The notes under the pieces: model-generated
The model's input: only the letters and a program-made list of their open reading frames with translations
Told to the model about the DNA's origin: nothing
Databases searched by the model: none
Shown here: in pieces, positions 46,445-57,662 of the stretch
Position numbering within the stretch: position 1 is the first letter of the stretch
Layout of the letters: every line of letters begins with the position of its first letter
NCBI GenBank assembly: GCA_004764695.1
Contig: SMSO01000031.1
Span: 4,201,048-4,265,047 of the forward strand
Direction: 5' to 3'
Origin: Schizochytrium sp. TIO01
Lineage: Eukaryota; Sar; Bigyra; Thraustochytrida; Thraustochytriidae
DNA: 64,000 nucleotides
Made by a program: the position numbers and the translations under genes

Positions 46445-49400
46445 TACCAGCAACCTCACACGAGGCTTTGTCGGTTTGAGATTGATTGTCTAATTACACC
46501 AAAGTGTTCTTAGGGCAGAGCACGCGACTTATTACTTCATTGTGATGTATCGAAAGTTGATATCAGATGTTCATATTCTTAGAAAGAGAGACTATATATA
46601 TATATATATGCATGTATATTTTTAATTTAAAAATGACCTATATAGTTTTAAAAGCAAATCTACAGAAAAGAGATTATGTTAAAGTCAAAACATTCTCCAA
46701 GCTTTTGTTACTCCAACTTTAAATCCAGGAGTGAATTGGGGAATCATCATACACATAGCAATACCTTCATGAACCTGGTGTTAAAGTATAACACATACAA
46801 ATACCTGAACTAGCTCTGGAGGAGTTACGAGCAAGAGTGCTAGCAATTGTTACTGTGACTCGAAGATGATGGTTCTAATTTGTATAGTTCTGTCTCAAGT
46901 TGTGCATACTCCGGTTTGGCGATTATTTTTTAGACAGTTAACTAACTATATTAACTTTTTGAGTAGCGCACGTGCTCGTGTGCCGCTATGGCCGTGCAGA
47001 GAAAGCAGTGCACAGACATATTTTATCTGAACAAGAGGTCGCACGCTGTTTGAAGTGCATTAGGGGCCGCCGTCTAGGGGCCGCCGTTGCTGGATTTATG
47101 TTTGCACAGCTCGATGTTTGTCATGGACCATATATAGCGTTTATCTGCTTTTAATGTAAAATTAAAAAAAAAAAAAACAATTCTTTCTAAAATGACATTT
47201 ACCATCATGATCATTTTCCTAAAAAGAAAGAAAAAAGAAAAGAAAAATTATTTGCGCGTGCGCGCACACGTGTGTAAGATTTTGACAGTGGAGTGGGAGG
47301 AGGGTGTATTGAAAAGGCATTTTAAAAAGAGGTTTACCATTGACATTGAAGAGATCAAATAGAGTTGTCCCTACCAGAGCAGCTCCAGTGAGAATACATA
47401 TTATGTTCATTGTTTGTGGGAGAAAATTATACACTCAGCGCTCAGCACATGCCCATATTTGAAACCCCCTTCCTCTGTTCCAGTGTAGTTGAAAAGGAGG
47501 TAGTGGAGATGCGAGAGAGGGAGTGCCACTCTTATCCAGTCCCCCAGTCTTGCTTCTTCTGTAGGCACGCAATTATAGCTATTCATGGTGCTTTCTGTGA
47601 TGCTTTAAAGTCATCAGGTATGGTAGGAATACAAGAGGCAGACACCTAGAGCGAGCGAGCGAGCATGCAAACCAAGGAGATTTGTCTAGGAAAATAGTAC
47701 ATTTCGTGTTGAATTATCATTTCATTTATTTTCTATTAATTTCCATATATATATATTTTTTTTATTTAAGTTTTGAAAGAAAACATATTGGTAAGTAAGA
47801 AATAAATCTACCACATAGGAGTCACGTGTGCTCCCCTCTTCCTTTCCTCCTTCAACTTGAGGTCCTTCTTCTTCATTCCCAACTATGACTACCCTGATGA
47901 TCATGAGCCATGAATTAATCCAGAAGGCTGACAAAGTTAAGAATCACAAAGGTAGTACATCAGTATATTCACTATCTGGTGTATTTCTTCATGATACTAG
48001 GTACATTCTAGGCAGCAGGTACTGGATCGAACATATGAGTAGAAAGTAGAAAAAATTACTTAGTCCACTTCAAATTCACTTCAGCTTATTTGAAGCAGTG
48101 GAGTTAGTCTTTTCCTTCCCGCCACTTCGGGAGACGGGCTGGCTTCGCCGTTGCCAGCATGATTGCAAAGCGCATTTTCAAGTCCGTGCTATATTTGCAC
48201 AGCGTTCAGCCCTTGGGGGTAAATTACTTGACGTACTGGGAGCGTTTCGCGACCGACTGCTTGCCTGCCCGAGGTAGTCCCTCCTTCGTTTGTTTACACA
48301 CCATGATCAATCATAGTGGTTTGAGATAAGTTGGTTCGAGCACCATAAATACAGAATCTATAGTTAGCTAAGCAGTCGGTTCTCAGTCGCAGATTGTAAC
48401 TTTGATAAATCCTGAGCTTTGATTGTTGGGTGGCTTTTTGTTTCTCTCTCGGCACGTGGAGTTCTTAAAAAAAAAAAAAAAAAAAAATACCTTCTAAAAT
48501 AAGGTGAGAATAAAGTGTCACTCTTCTCGTACTGACAAGGTGGGCTTGACTCCAACTTGAAGTAGATAGCCTTGCCTTGTTTATGACAGCCGCAATAGCT
48601 GCGTTCCTTCTTGTGACTCTGGTCTGGCTATGCTGAAAAAGGAAGAATGTAAGAAGCAATCAAGAGCACGTGTGCATCGTTGAAAGAGGTTTAGTGCTAA
48701 TCATATTTTATTGCTGTTGTTATGGTTAATGAATGAATGAATGAATTAATAGTTTATAATTAGACCTTTTATCCTTTTTCTTTCCTTTCGCGCTTATCAA
48801 GTGCACATGACATTTCCACAGCCTGGAACAAGCAATGGTAGCTCATATAGAAGCTTGATTTGAAATTGTTGATATATTCGCGTTCTCACTCAGCCCCGGA
48901 GGAGGAGGAGGAGGAGGAGCAGGAGGAGGAGGAGTGCAACTAGAAAAAAGTGGTAAATAGAAAACAAAAATAGAAAAAGAAAGAAGAAAGTACTTTGCAC
49001 ATGCCAGTCAAACTTCGCTAAGAATCAGCTAATGACTTTTATAAAACGTCAAAGTTGGCAAACCTTGCTTTTCTTTTTTGTTAGAAAAACTCAGTTTTAA
49101 ATGAAATAATTTACTCCATTCTCAATTATTTGGAAAAGTCGAAGGTGCCTTAGGAGTTGCTTATATGAATGATAGAAGCCCATGATGGAGTGAATAAACT
49201 GGAATTATTCTTTTTAGAGTAAAAGAAGTGACTTTAAAAAGCCAAAAAATAAACATCGCTCGTCGATCGAGCGCTCCTTCAGAGAATCAATTATCAATCA
49301 TTCAACTCCATCTTGCTCGTCGCTCGGGGAGCGACAGCTAGGTCCCGCGAGCGATTTCTGCTCGTACATAACTGGGGAAGCGCGTATACTCGCGCCTGAG

Positions 49401-49911
49401 TTGTTCCGTGCGGACTTGCGCCCTCGCTCGTCCGGAGCCCAAGTCCATTCGTCATTCACTCGTTCATCGGAGGGCTGTGCACGTGCTCAGCCAATCTCCT
49501 TTATTGGAAAGGGGGAAAGCCGCGGCTTCTTTCTAAAAGTATATTTCCTTCGTGTTCTTGCGAGGTGAGGTGATCGCTGATAGAAGCAAGATACAAAACC
49601 AAGCAGGGGAGTGTGAGTCGCGCAACTTCTGATTTGGCACGCTCGAGGAACCGAGCTGTATTGATTGTTAAATAGTAGGAAATCGCCTCACGTCTGTCTT
49701 CTGTGGTCGATTCACTCATCTCTGTTGTTCGGTTGTTAACTCTATTGTTGCCACTCCGTTTCTACATCTCTCTGCCTTTGTATTCGTGGCGTTTCTGTGG
49801 AAAAGGCGGATCAAAGCGAACGACAGTACACCCTTCACTCAATACAATCGTTCATATACACACACCATCGTGCGCATCGCCCGGTAGCTCTTTAGATCAC
49901 AAACAAAGAAA
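46445..49911. other. Sparse region with possible short exons and microsatellites
   Basis: No complete gene modelled. Candidate exons: plus 46963-47154 (RAEKAVHRHILSEQEVARCL... to TAA, after a branch-point and TAG acceptor), minus 47336-47411 (MNIICILTGAALVG..., ending at a GTAAAC donor), and minus 47823-47932 (after TTCTTAACTTTGTCAG; MIIRVVIVGNEEEG). Contains a (GGA)n tract at 48898-48934 and an A run near 48466-48487. Confidence 0.35.
49501..49719 (-). CDS. Possible small protein, 72 aa
   Basis: ATG frame MSESTTEDRREAISYYLTIN with helical, protein-like composition, divergent from the tetraspanin gene 193 bp away. No family recognised; may be part of that gene's promoter. Confidence 0.3.
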   Translation of the reverse strand: MSESTTEDRREAISYYLTINTARFLERAKSEVARLTLPCLVLYLASISDHLTSQEHEGNILLERSRGFPPFQ

Positions 49912-51713
49912 ATGGTGATCTGCTGCTCGAAAAACACTTTCGTGGCCTCTGCTGCCATTTGGCTGCTGTTCTCCATTGCATGCCTGGCCTTCTCTCTGTG
50001 GGCTTGGTTTGGCGGCGACGGTCTGTACCGTGTACCCAGCAATAATGCCTACATCGGCATTGTGTGTGTCTTCGGTCTCTTCGTGCTGATTTCATTCTCT
50101 GGAGTCCTCTCGCGCATCATCCATGGTGAAGGTCTCTTGGTTTTCTACATCATCATGTCTTTTCTCATTTCCCTGGCAACCATCCTCGGAGGCTGCTTCG
50201 TGCTCCTGTACATGAACGACATCAGCACGTTTGAGAACCTCGATTCAACTGCGTCTAGTGCAGCGTCTAGTGCCGAGGCTGAGTTCTTCAAGTGGGCCAC
50301 AAGCAACCCTGAATCGTGGTTCAACCTCCAGAATACATACTCTTGCTGTGGCTACGACTTTGCCGAGCTTTACGAGAACTCGACCGACCTTGACACCGGC
50401 AACTCGTGTAACGCAACCCTGGATATTGAGCTCTCCGAGGCATGCGCGTCTTACACTGAAGACTGTGAGGATACTGCTCTTGAGACCTACAATGTTGCGG
50501 AGGACTACTTTTGTGTTGATGCAATCCGAATCTTCTTTCAGGAGCGCACTCCGTACTTTGCTGTAGGTGTGGCACTTCTAGCTTTGCTCATGATCATCTC
50601 TTGGGTTGCTGCTCTTCGCATGTACTGGGTACCTTACGAGGAAGGTGGCTTCTGGGACGGCAGTGACGATGAAGGGTTGCCTACTTCAAAGACTGGTGAC
50701 GATTCTGATTTACCCACGCCCACTGCCAACCCCGTCGGACCTCTTGGTACCGCCCGTAAATCTCCTTTTGATGATGACTATGAGCACGGAGATGGTGGCT
50801 TTGGTCGCGCCCCTCCTCCTACAAGTGGATTTGGTCAAACTGTTCGCAATTTTGGTAACCGTGTTTCTGCCAGAATGCCTGCTGCGTTTGGAGGTGCTGC
50901 TCCTGGAGGTGCAGGAAATGCCCAAGTTGGTGCATTCACTGGTGGTGCTGCTTCTGGACCTCTTGGTGGAGGCGCCCCGCCTCCTGGACCCCCTCCTGGC
51001 ATGGGTGGATTCCGCGGTGCCATCAATCGTGTATCGATGCGAATGGGCTTTGGCAGACCTCCTGCAGGCCCCCTCCTGGCTTTGGAGGCGGCGCATCACC
51101 AGCCTCAACGGCTCCTGCATCTCCTCTCGGCGGCTCCGGGCCTTCTTCAGGCTTTGGTGGAAGCTCTGCGGCTCCCTCTAGACCTTTTGGCGGTGGCATG
51201 GAGCTTCCGCAGCCCAACAGTGGCCTCGGAGGCGGCGCTGCTCCACCACCTCCTCCCAGTGGAGGTGGATTTGGTGCCAAGATGAAGGGCTTCGGAAACC
51301 GCGTGTCTGTGAAAATTGGGGCTGCATTTGGAGGCGGAAGACCTCCTATGGGACCTCCTCCCGGAGCTGGCTTTGGCGGTGGGTCTTCAGCACCTACTGG
51401 CGGATTCGGGGGTGGAGCGCCGAGACCCTCTGGCGGATTCGGAGGTGGTGCTCCCAGACCTTCTGGCGGATTCGGAGGTGGTGCACCAAGACCTTCAGGC
51501 GGATTCGGAGGTGGTGCTCCCAGACCTGCAGCACCAGCGCCTGCTCCCTCGAGAGGCGCAGGAGGCGGTGGTGGTGCACCAAGTCCAGCACCACGTGCCG
51601 CACGGCCACCTATGGGTGGTGGTGGCGGCCGTGGAGGCCTGTTGGCTCAGATCCAGCAGGGCAAAAGACTCAACCATGCTCAGACCGACGACCGTTCTGG
51701 CCCGCAGGTCTAA
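49912..51713 (+). CDS. Tetraspanin with proline/glycine-rich tail and C-terminal WH2 actin-binding motif (one frame break)
   Basis: About 600 aa. Residues 1-240 are a tetraspanin-like core. Spans lie at ~10-32, 46-68, 76-100 and 216-238. The large loop carries YSCCGYDF (CCG at 145-147) and further paired Cys, the tetraspanin hallmark. The cytosolic tail (~241-600) is Pro/Gly-rich, with three copies of a basic NRVS(A/M/V)(R/K) motif (NRVSARMPAAFGG, NRVSMRMGFG, NRVSVKIGAAFGG). It also has PPPPP and APPPGPPPG stretches, and about four GGFGGGAPRPS repeats. The last ~26 residues (51633-51710) read GGLLAQIQQGKRLNHAQ, a WH2 motif as in WIP/verprolin and WASP-family proteins, which bind monomeric actin. 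The first frame diverges at a 5-C run (51069-51073); the tail continues one frame over, so a missing C is likely. Kozak context AAAATGG. Confidence 0.85.
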
Positions 51714-52889
51714 AAATGCTTGCCGCACATGTATGGCATTGCATCCTTGCTTCCGTTTACTTACTTACTTTGATTGAACCTTTTTTAGCTCGAATTCTCA
51801 ACAAAATGTTTGTGTGTTGTTTTTTATTACTCCATCATTGTCTCCCATTCTTCATAGTTTTTTACATACAAAAAAAAAGGAAAGAACGAAAGCATGCCCG
51901 CTTCAAAAATTAATGGCTCGGTACTGATGACACATGGCAACTCTTGCCCATTTTTATTTTTGTGGCGTGAGTAAGGTAGAGGTTTCAGCCTGAAAGTCAT
52001 ATTTTCTACATAACAAAGCTCAAGTTGTTATGATTTCGACATTGTTGAATAGAAGAAGGAGTTTCTTCGTATGCAACGCAACATTTTGTAGACTTGGGAT
52101 AGTTTCTTTAGTAAAGAAAGTGCCCCTTTTCAACGCCACGGAGTTCTCTTAATTCTTGATGAACGAGTCTGGAGACTCTGACGATCCTTGCTAAATCTTG
52201 TAAGAGAGGAAGAATAAGAGGAAAGAAGATTCATTCCATCAAAGTATCCCCATGCGCATGCACAAGAACAATGCAGACATTATTTGACATCGTTAATTCT
52301 ATGCCTTCTATCAATGTTCATTCACCAACGTTTAGTTTAACGTCTTGCATCGAATTGCCTTTTTTGTTTGTGTCATCCATTCAAACTATAAAGGCAAACG
52401 AACAAAGTACCAAAAAAGGTACTCTAGTACGACTCGTAATAAGTATAATGTGCCGTTATTACCTTATTTTCGTTTTATATATAATACCATATGTGAAATA
52501 TTTTATGTCTTGTATATACCATTCTAACACAATGCGAACGGATCGATTTTTAGGAGTCATGACAAGTTCTTTGCTGACAACAGGGCGAATAGAAGAGAGA
52601 AGAACGCCACGCTATCGCCTTTGCGCTTGGTACGTCTTCAAGGGAATGAACAACAAGTCTTTTTTGGTAAATTTTTGTTAATGCTTTCAGACCCGCGCGA
52701 GCTCTCTCGCTGTTCCAAAAAACAAACAAACAGACAAACAAAACAAGCTGCTATTTTCATATACGACTGCACTCGAAGGAAGAATTTATTTGACTGGAGC
52801 GAGCTTCAGGAGGTCGGTGTTAAGCTGCACTAGCTTACAGGGTCAGAGGCAGACATACTCCAAGCAATATTGAAGCTGCGAAAGGCTCG
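51714..52889. other. Intergenic, no supported gene
   Basis: AT-rich. A 136-codon plus-strand frame at 52271-52681 has no protein-like features. Confidence 0.5.
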
Positions 52890-54029
52890 ATGGAACCGCC
52901 AGAGACAATGGCGCAGTCTGCGACCATGGGCATGACTTCCGACTTCTCTGCATCGATGAATTCTAGACGAAGGCGACCACGTCAGAATAACAGAAAGACA
53001 TTGCCAATGACTTTACATCCAACAACTGTTAGGAAAAGCTCTCAGGTAGAAAGCATTCTCCTAACAGCGCCGAATCTCGGCTCCCCTCCTCGCCGGGTGC
53101 AGTCTGCACAGAGTTCTAGGAGGCCTCGTATTCAAGACAACACCCAGCAGCAAACGACACAGACACAACAACGGCCAGGATCAAGAGGCTCAATCTCAGA
53201 CGTGCCTACTATAGCAAGTCGGCTTAAACAGCGCGATACTATGATGTCGACAAGACCAGTCAGCAAGTTCTGCTCTCTTTTGGTCAATGATGAGGTTGAA
53301 CTTATGGAAGCCATAAGTTGTCAACGAAGTAATAACGAACGTAGCACGAAGACTGCTATCGAAAAAAGCCTCTCTTACTTACAGAAGGTTCTTCTTGAAC
53401 TGCCTATTGACTCTCGAACTCATACTGCGAGTGGCGAGGCACTTGCAGTACTCAGGAGAGCGCTTTTCGACGATACCGATACACCGACTTGCTTCGCAGC
53501 GAAATATGCAAAACAGCGCACTGTTGATCAACATGCGGAGATTGGTGACCTTGCAGCAAGGAATCATTCTTTACTAACAGACATGGAGACCCTTCAGGAC
53601 CAAAACACAAAGTTGCAATCGGAGTTAGAAGCCTCACGTGCCGCCTGTACCGAGGGCGAACAAAGAGAAGAAAAGTTACATCAGTACGTACATCGCTTAC
53701 GCCAGGATCTCATGAGCTCGTTTGATGATCTTAAACACATGGAAGCGAATAAAGATAACGCGGTTTCAATGGTGAAACATCGCACGTTAGAGCTCGCGAC
53801 AGCAGAGCAGCACCTTGAAAACGCATTGAAGACTGCACAAGTGCTGAGGCACAACCTTGAAACAGCTCAAGGGCAGATTGATGATCAGATGAGTCACATA
53901 AACGAACTTCGATGCGAAGCTATAAACTTGTGGGCTCATATTGAAAACCCTGAAATGTGTGAGCGTCCACGACGGAAAAGTAAGCTTCTCCGTCATAGCT
54001 TTGCCAACGCTGAAAGCCCACCACCATAA
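52890..54029 (+). CDS. Coiled-coil protein, 379 aa
   Basis: Single-exon ATG frame. Residues 1-115 are Ser/Arg/Gln-rich and likely disordered (RPGSRGSISDVPTIASRLKQ). A helical domain is at ~120-200, and a long coiled coil at ~210-345 (LLTDMETLQDQNTKLQSELE, then ATAEQHLENALKTAQVLRHN). The tail is basic. The layout resembles basal-body/axoneme-associated coiled-coil proteins, but no family is recognised. Confidence 0.75.
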   Translation: MEPPETMAQSATMGMTSDFSASMNSRRRRPRQNNRKTLPMTLHPTTVRKSSQVESILLTAPNLGSPPRRVQSAQSSRRPRIQDNTQQQTTQTQQRPGSRGSISDVPTIASRLKQRDTMMSTRPVSKFCSLLVNDEVELMEAISCQRSNNERSTKTAIEKSLSYLQKVLLELPIDSRTHTASGEALAVLRRALFDDTDTPTCFAAKYAKQRTVDQHAEIGDLAARNHSLLTDMETLQDQNTKLQSELEASRAACTEGEQREEKLHQYVHRLRQDLMSSFDDLKHMEANKDNAVSMVKHRTLELATAEQHLENALKTAQVLRHNLETAQGQIDDQMSHINELRCEAINLWAHIENPEMCERPRRKSKLLRHSFANAESPPP

Positions 54030-54132
54030 AATTTGTATTATGTAGCGGCGCTTGCATTTAAAGCTTTGTACATTAATTCTTCACCTAAGCTGTGCCAGGA
54101 GCTGCTTGAATGGGCACGATACCCACAACCAC

Positions 54133-54448
54133 TCAAACATTGTAGAAATTTGACATTACACATGAAGAAGGAGAAGGAGAACTAAGAAAATCGAAGTATG
54201 CCCTGGCGCTTAGGGTCCAGTGTTTTTTTTTTAAAGTTAAGGTATACTCTTGATTTAATGTTTTATCTTTTAATCTGTGATGGATTCGTGATTCACGAAA
54301 AACACTAATATGGCTGAGAAAGAAAAAGACTAGTGCACCGGCAGTGAAAAACAGAGTAGGCCAAGGTGTTGTATTGGCTATGGAGAAAACTAGATGCATC
54401 AGGAGCTTACTTACATTGGAGTGTGAACCCAAAGCTAGCTCCGTACAT
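54133..54448 (-). CDS. Possible small membrane protein or 3' exons of the 54580 gene
   Basis: An open frame contains TPWPTLFFTAGALVFFFLSH, a likely membrane span, followed by a basic tail. It can start at ATG 54399, or at ATG 54448 (MYGASFGFTLQ) with a 37-nt intron (54378-54414, GTAAGT...ATAG). It could also be spliced onto the upstream gene, whose TGA lies in a GTGAGG donor-like site. Structure unresolved. Confidence 0.3.
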
Positions 54449-54579
54449 AATGTGCGTTGCTGTGTAGAGTATAGAATCAAAAGTGGAATATATGTGATTC
54501 AAAACGTCGTATTTATTATTGCCTGCTTTTACAGAGGTTAGTTCTATATCCTGCAACTTTTAAAAGAAAGGAAAAGTCC

Positions 54580-54943
54580 TCACGAGTCCATTGGCTTCCC
54601 CTCTATTACAACACAATCCGCTAGCGAAGGCCCCCCATGACTAGAGGCAAGCTGCGCTGAAGAGGCTGACCAGATTATTGAAAGACCGGTTGTGATAATA
54701 ATAGCAGTAATAGCAGCGGTTCGAGCATTTTGCGGATACGTGAGGTGAGTTTTACCAAGTCCACCCAGCCTTAATCTGAATAAAAGAGAGATTAGCGGTC
54801 ATTCATATTTAATTTGATTTTGTCTTTGTTTTTTCCCTTAAAAGAAGCGCATTTGTACTTAATGCCGACGAGCTGCGATAGTCAGAGGCAGCCAAAAGTA
54901 AACGTGAGTTTAGGATTTACCAGTTGCAGGATGTGTATTTCAT
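54580..54943 (-). CDS. Small single-span membrane protein, 70 aa (two-exon model)
   Basis: Exon 1 (54921-54943) MKYTSCN ends at GTAAAT. Exon 2 (54580-54769) joins in phase as LGGLGKTHLTYPQNARTAAI, with one hydrophobic span (ITAIIITTGLSIIWSAS) and ...VVIEGKPMDS then TGA. The composition and phase agreement support a gene; the exact acceptor (TTCAG or ATTAAG, six bases apart) is decided by avoiding a stop. No family recognised. Confidence 0.45.
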
Positions 54944-55014
54944 ATGTGTGTAAGGTTCGCGATGCAAGCATGCAAATAAAGAATAAAAGAAAGCAATCAT
55001 CAGCATCGTCTACT

Positions 55015-55713
55015 CTAAAGGTTGTATTTTTGGTACAATGCAGCGTATTTATCACGGATGGCATGCTCATCGTCGTCCTCACCTTCTTCTCCGCCGTAGA
55101 TGTTGTTCCCCGTGTTGAGCGAGTTGTCCAAGTTGGAGTCGCGATCACCATCGCCATAGACGCCCTCAAGAGCGCCATACTCCATGTCGCGCCTCGATGA
55201 GCCACCCAGCGGCTTGCTCGGTTCGTAATCAAAATCTCTCCGAGAGCGAATACCGTAGACACGAATCGTTACGAGCAAGTTCAAGCCTAATACCACACCA
55301 AGTATTAAGAAAAATAACGCTACAATGCGAACTTGCTTTTCCACGTGCGGGATCTCCTGCACTTGGGGGTTTGCAGATTCTGCGATACGTCTTTTGAAGA
55401 GGATGAATATCAGGCTGGTGAGCACGCTCAAGGCCATCAATGCCCGTAGCACGAAGATATATACAGAGAGCACAGCGCGAGAGCTATCTGCGTTAACTAA
55501 AATCGAGGCGCACGAGAGTACCAACAACGTGAATCCAGTCATCATGGGCATGATTTCTAGCACCGTCAGAGTCCTCTCTTCATACCCAAAGAACACGGCC
55601 AGTGACAGGAGCGCTATGCTTGACACGAATAGCACCACATTCAACAAACGGTACATGCACAGCGCCACGTCGTCCACCACCTGGTCGCGAAATGTCTGAG
55701 AAAACCACGCCAT
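55015..55713 (-). CDS. Four-transmembrane (tetraspan) protein, 232 aa
   Basis: ATG at 55713 (MAWFSQTFRDQV). Four hydrophobic spans at ~22-43, 52-73, 80-106 and 128-151 with short loops, then a 75-residue acidic cytosolic tail with Asp/Glu runs and a terminal YAALYQKYNL containing a YxxL-type sorting motif. No CCG motif and no large loop, so not a classical tetraspanin. Function unknown; endosomal or plasma-membrane location is a guess from the tail. Confidence 0.8.
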   Translation of the reverse strand: MAWFSQTFRDQVVDDVALCMYRLLNVVLFVSSIALLSLAVFFGYEERTLTVLEIMPMMTGFTLLVLSCASILVNADSSRAVLSVYIFVLRALMALSVLTSLIFILFKRRIAESANPQVQEIPHVEKQVRIVALFFLILGVVLGLNLLVTIRVYGIRSRRDFDYEPSKPLGGSSRRDMEYGALEGVYGDGDRDSNLDNSLNTGNNIYGGEEGEDDDEHAIRDKYAALYQKYNL

Positions 55714-57274
55714 CGTGGCTACGTCAACCCTTGCTTCCGCCAAACTTGACCCCGCCGCAACCTCCTTTTCAGCTCTGCCTTTGGTATCGCTATCCGAGTC
55801 TCTCTCTCTCTATCTCTATCTATCTATCACCTCTATATTCATTTATTCCCCTCCCTTATCCCCCTCTCTTCAACTTCTTCTCTTTCCTTTGGAAACGCGA
55901 TATCCTCCTTTCACTATTGCCTACTAACCTGCTTATTATTAGGTACATACATCCATCATCCTCAACAATAAATAACAGGAAACTTGAAAACCAAAACTTA
56001 AACAGTCTCCCTCTAACAGTCACGTAGGAAAGCGCCCTTACCGCCTGCTTAAGCCTATCCCTACTACTACTGAGCTTCTAAGAATCTGCTTCGCTTTTTC
56101 CTTTCTACGAGTCTTCTTAGGCTCCGCTAGCTAACCCTCCCATTACCTTTTGCCCTAGCAGGCACCACCTACCACCAGGGCTACCTATATTATACCTGCT
56201 ATTGCTATGGTTAAAATTTGAGGAAAGAATAATAGCTAATAAGAATGACGCTTTAAAGTCGCCAGGTGCTAGCGCTCGTCTAAGAGGAATCGACGGCTGG
56301 TGCCTTTCCGTCTGCAGTAAGCGGGCTTCTTCTGCACAAGGAAGCTAGCTGTCTGTATGTAGTAGTAGTTCATGGAGAGCAGAAGCTTCCTCTCGTACAA
56401 ACTAGCTAGTTAGGTAGCAGGGACCGACTGAAGTTGTTATGAATTTTATATGACCTTGTGACCTTGTGGTAAAGCAAGCAAGCAAGCCCCAATCATTCAC
56501 AGGCTAGCAGTGGCAGCAGCACAAAACATGAAGATTCACTCACTCATTTGCATTCTTAGCGTCCAACCGAAAGAAAGGGAGTTACTCACTTGTGCAGGTA
56601 GTAGTACTTGATTTTCGCGCAGAGTCCAGCTTGAAAGATGATGATAATGGACAGAAGAAGAAACGATCGAAATAAACCAAGCTAGGCAACGGTGGTGTAT
56701 TATGTAGTACTGCAACATTGTTCACCGCAACAACTGTGAAGAGATTTCGTTTAATCCAACACAAGAAGCAACAATTGCAGTGGCAGATGATCAACGAAAC
56801 GTCTCGCAGAAGGACAAGCGAGAATACATAATCGAGTGGCTGCCGCTGCCAGCGGAAGCAGCCGCTTCCCGGCGCTAAGTCAGGATGTTTGTTATCTGTA
56901 GTAGTACAAAACCGTTCTGAAATTACTTCCAGCAGCTCAACGGGAGGAGTCAACTGGAGTGGCGCTGCGAGATGGAGCAGAGTTTCCCTTTTCATGCACC
57001 CCGTTCCTGCTACGAGATCTGTTGCTTGTGATAGTCTGCTTGGTTAGGTTCTTCTCGACACTCTGGCAAATTTTATTTTGTATTGATTCGCGTGAAAGAG
57101 AGAAGTGAAACCAATCAAAAGAGGTCTTTCGATGAATGAAATTATGTTCTGTTAGTAGGCTGCTAACAGGACGTACCCTTTGAAAACAGCTGCATTAGTT
57201 ATATTACGCTCGTCAAGGACCGGTACAGAAGTTGCTTCAAAAGCTTTCTCTGATTGCTATTGTCTTGCGAAATT
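55714..57274. other. Intergenic, pyrimidine-rich then mixed
   Basis: Starts with a CT-rich promoter/leader for the four-TM gene (55790-55900). A minus-strand ATG frame at 56582-56995 (137 codons, one hydrophobic stretch) is weakly protein-like; I do not call it. Confidence 0.4.
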
Positions 57275-57662
57275 ATGTCGATGCACCCCAATTCGCTAGA
57301 TAGGATCCTGACGGACGCAAGCATAAATTTTGGGGAGTTGAATGGTGAGGATGTTATGAGGTTAGTAGTCATGTCATTCTGGCATTATCACTCAAGGAAG
57401 CGTTGCCCTATCACAAGTTTTCTTGGTCTTGTTTTTGCCTGTTCTAATGAGCGAGCCGAACCAACCCAAAAATCAAACTATACAGATGAATTTATAAAAA
57501 ATCCTTTTAATTAATCTAACAATTCATAGCGCTGAGTTTAGGAACATATTTAATGTGATCTCGATCAAGAGCAAGATGTTGTCAACTTATCGTTGTGAGT
57601 TCGCTCTTGAATTGTTGATGTACAAAAAAGTAAAAAGCTGCAAGAGTCAATTACAAACGTAA
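57275..57662 (+). CDS. Possible two-exon small protein, 72 aa
   Basis: Exon 1 (57275-57360) begins MSMHPNSLDRILTDASINFG and stops at a GTTAGT donor. Exon 2 (57530-57662) follows CTAAC...CATAG and reads AEFRNIFNVISIKSKMLSTY... to TAA. The join keeps phase (AG|C) and the two parts are similar in helical character. The exon-1 frame alone also stays open to 57514. No family recognised. Confidence 0.4.

Noticed and set aside
48310-48360. GGTTCGAG string resembling a tRNA T-arm
   Set aside because: No matching acceptor, D-arm or anticodon stem around it; similar strings near 23793, 54718 and 58738 also fail.
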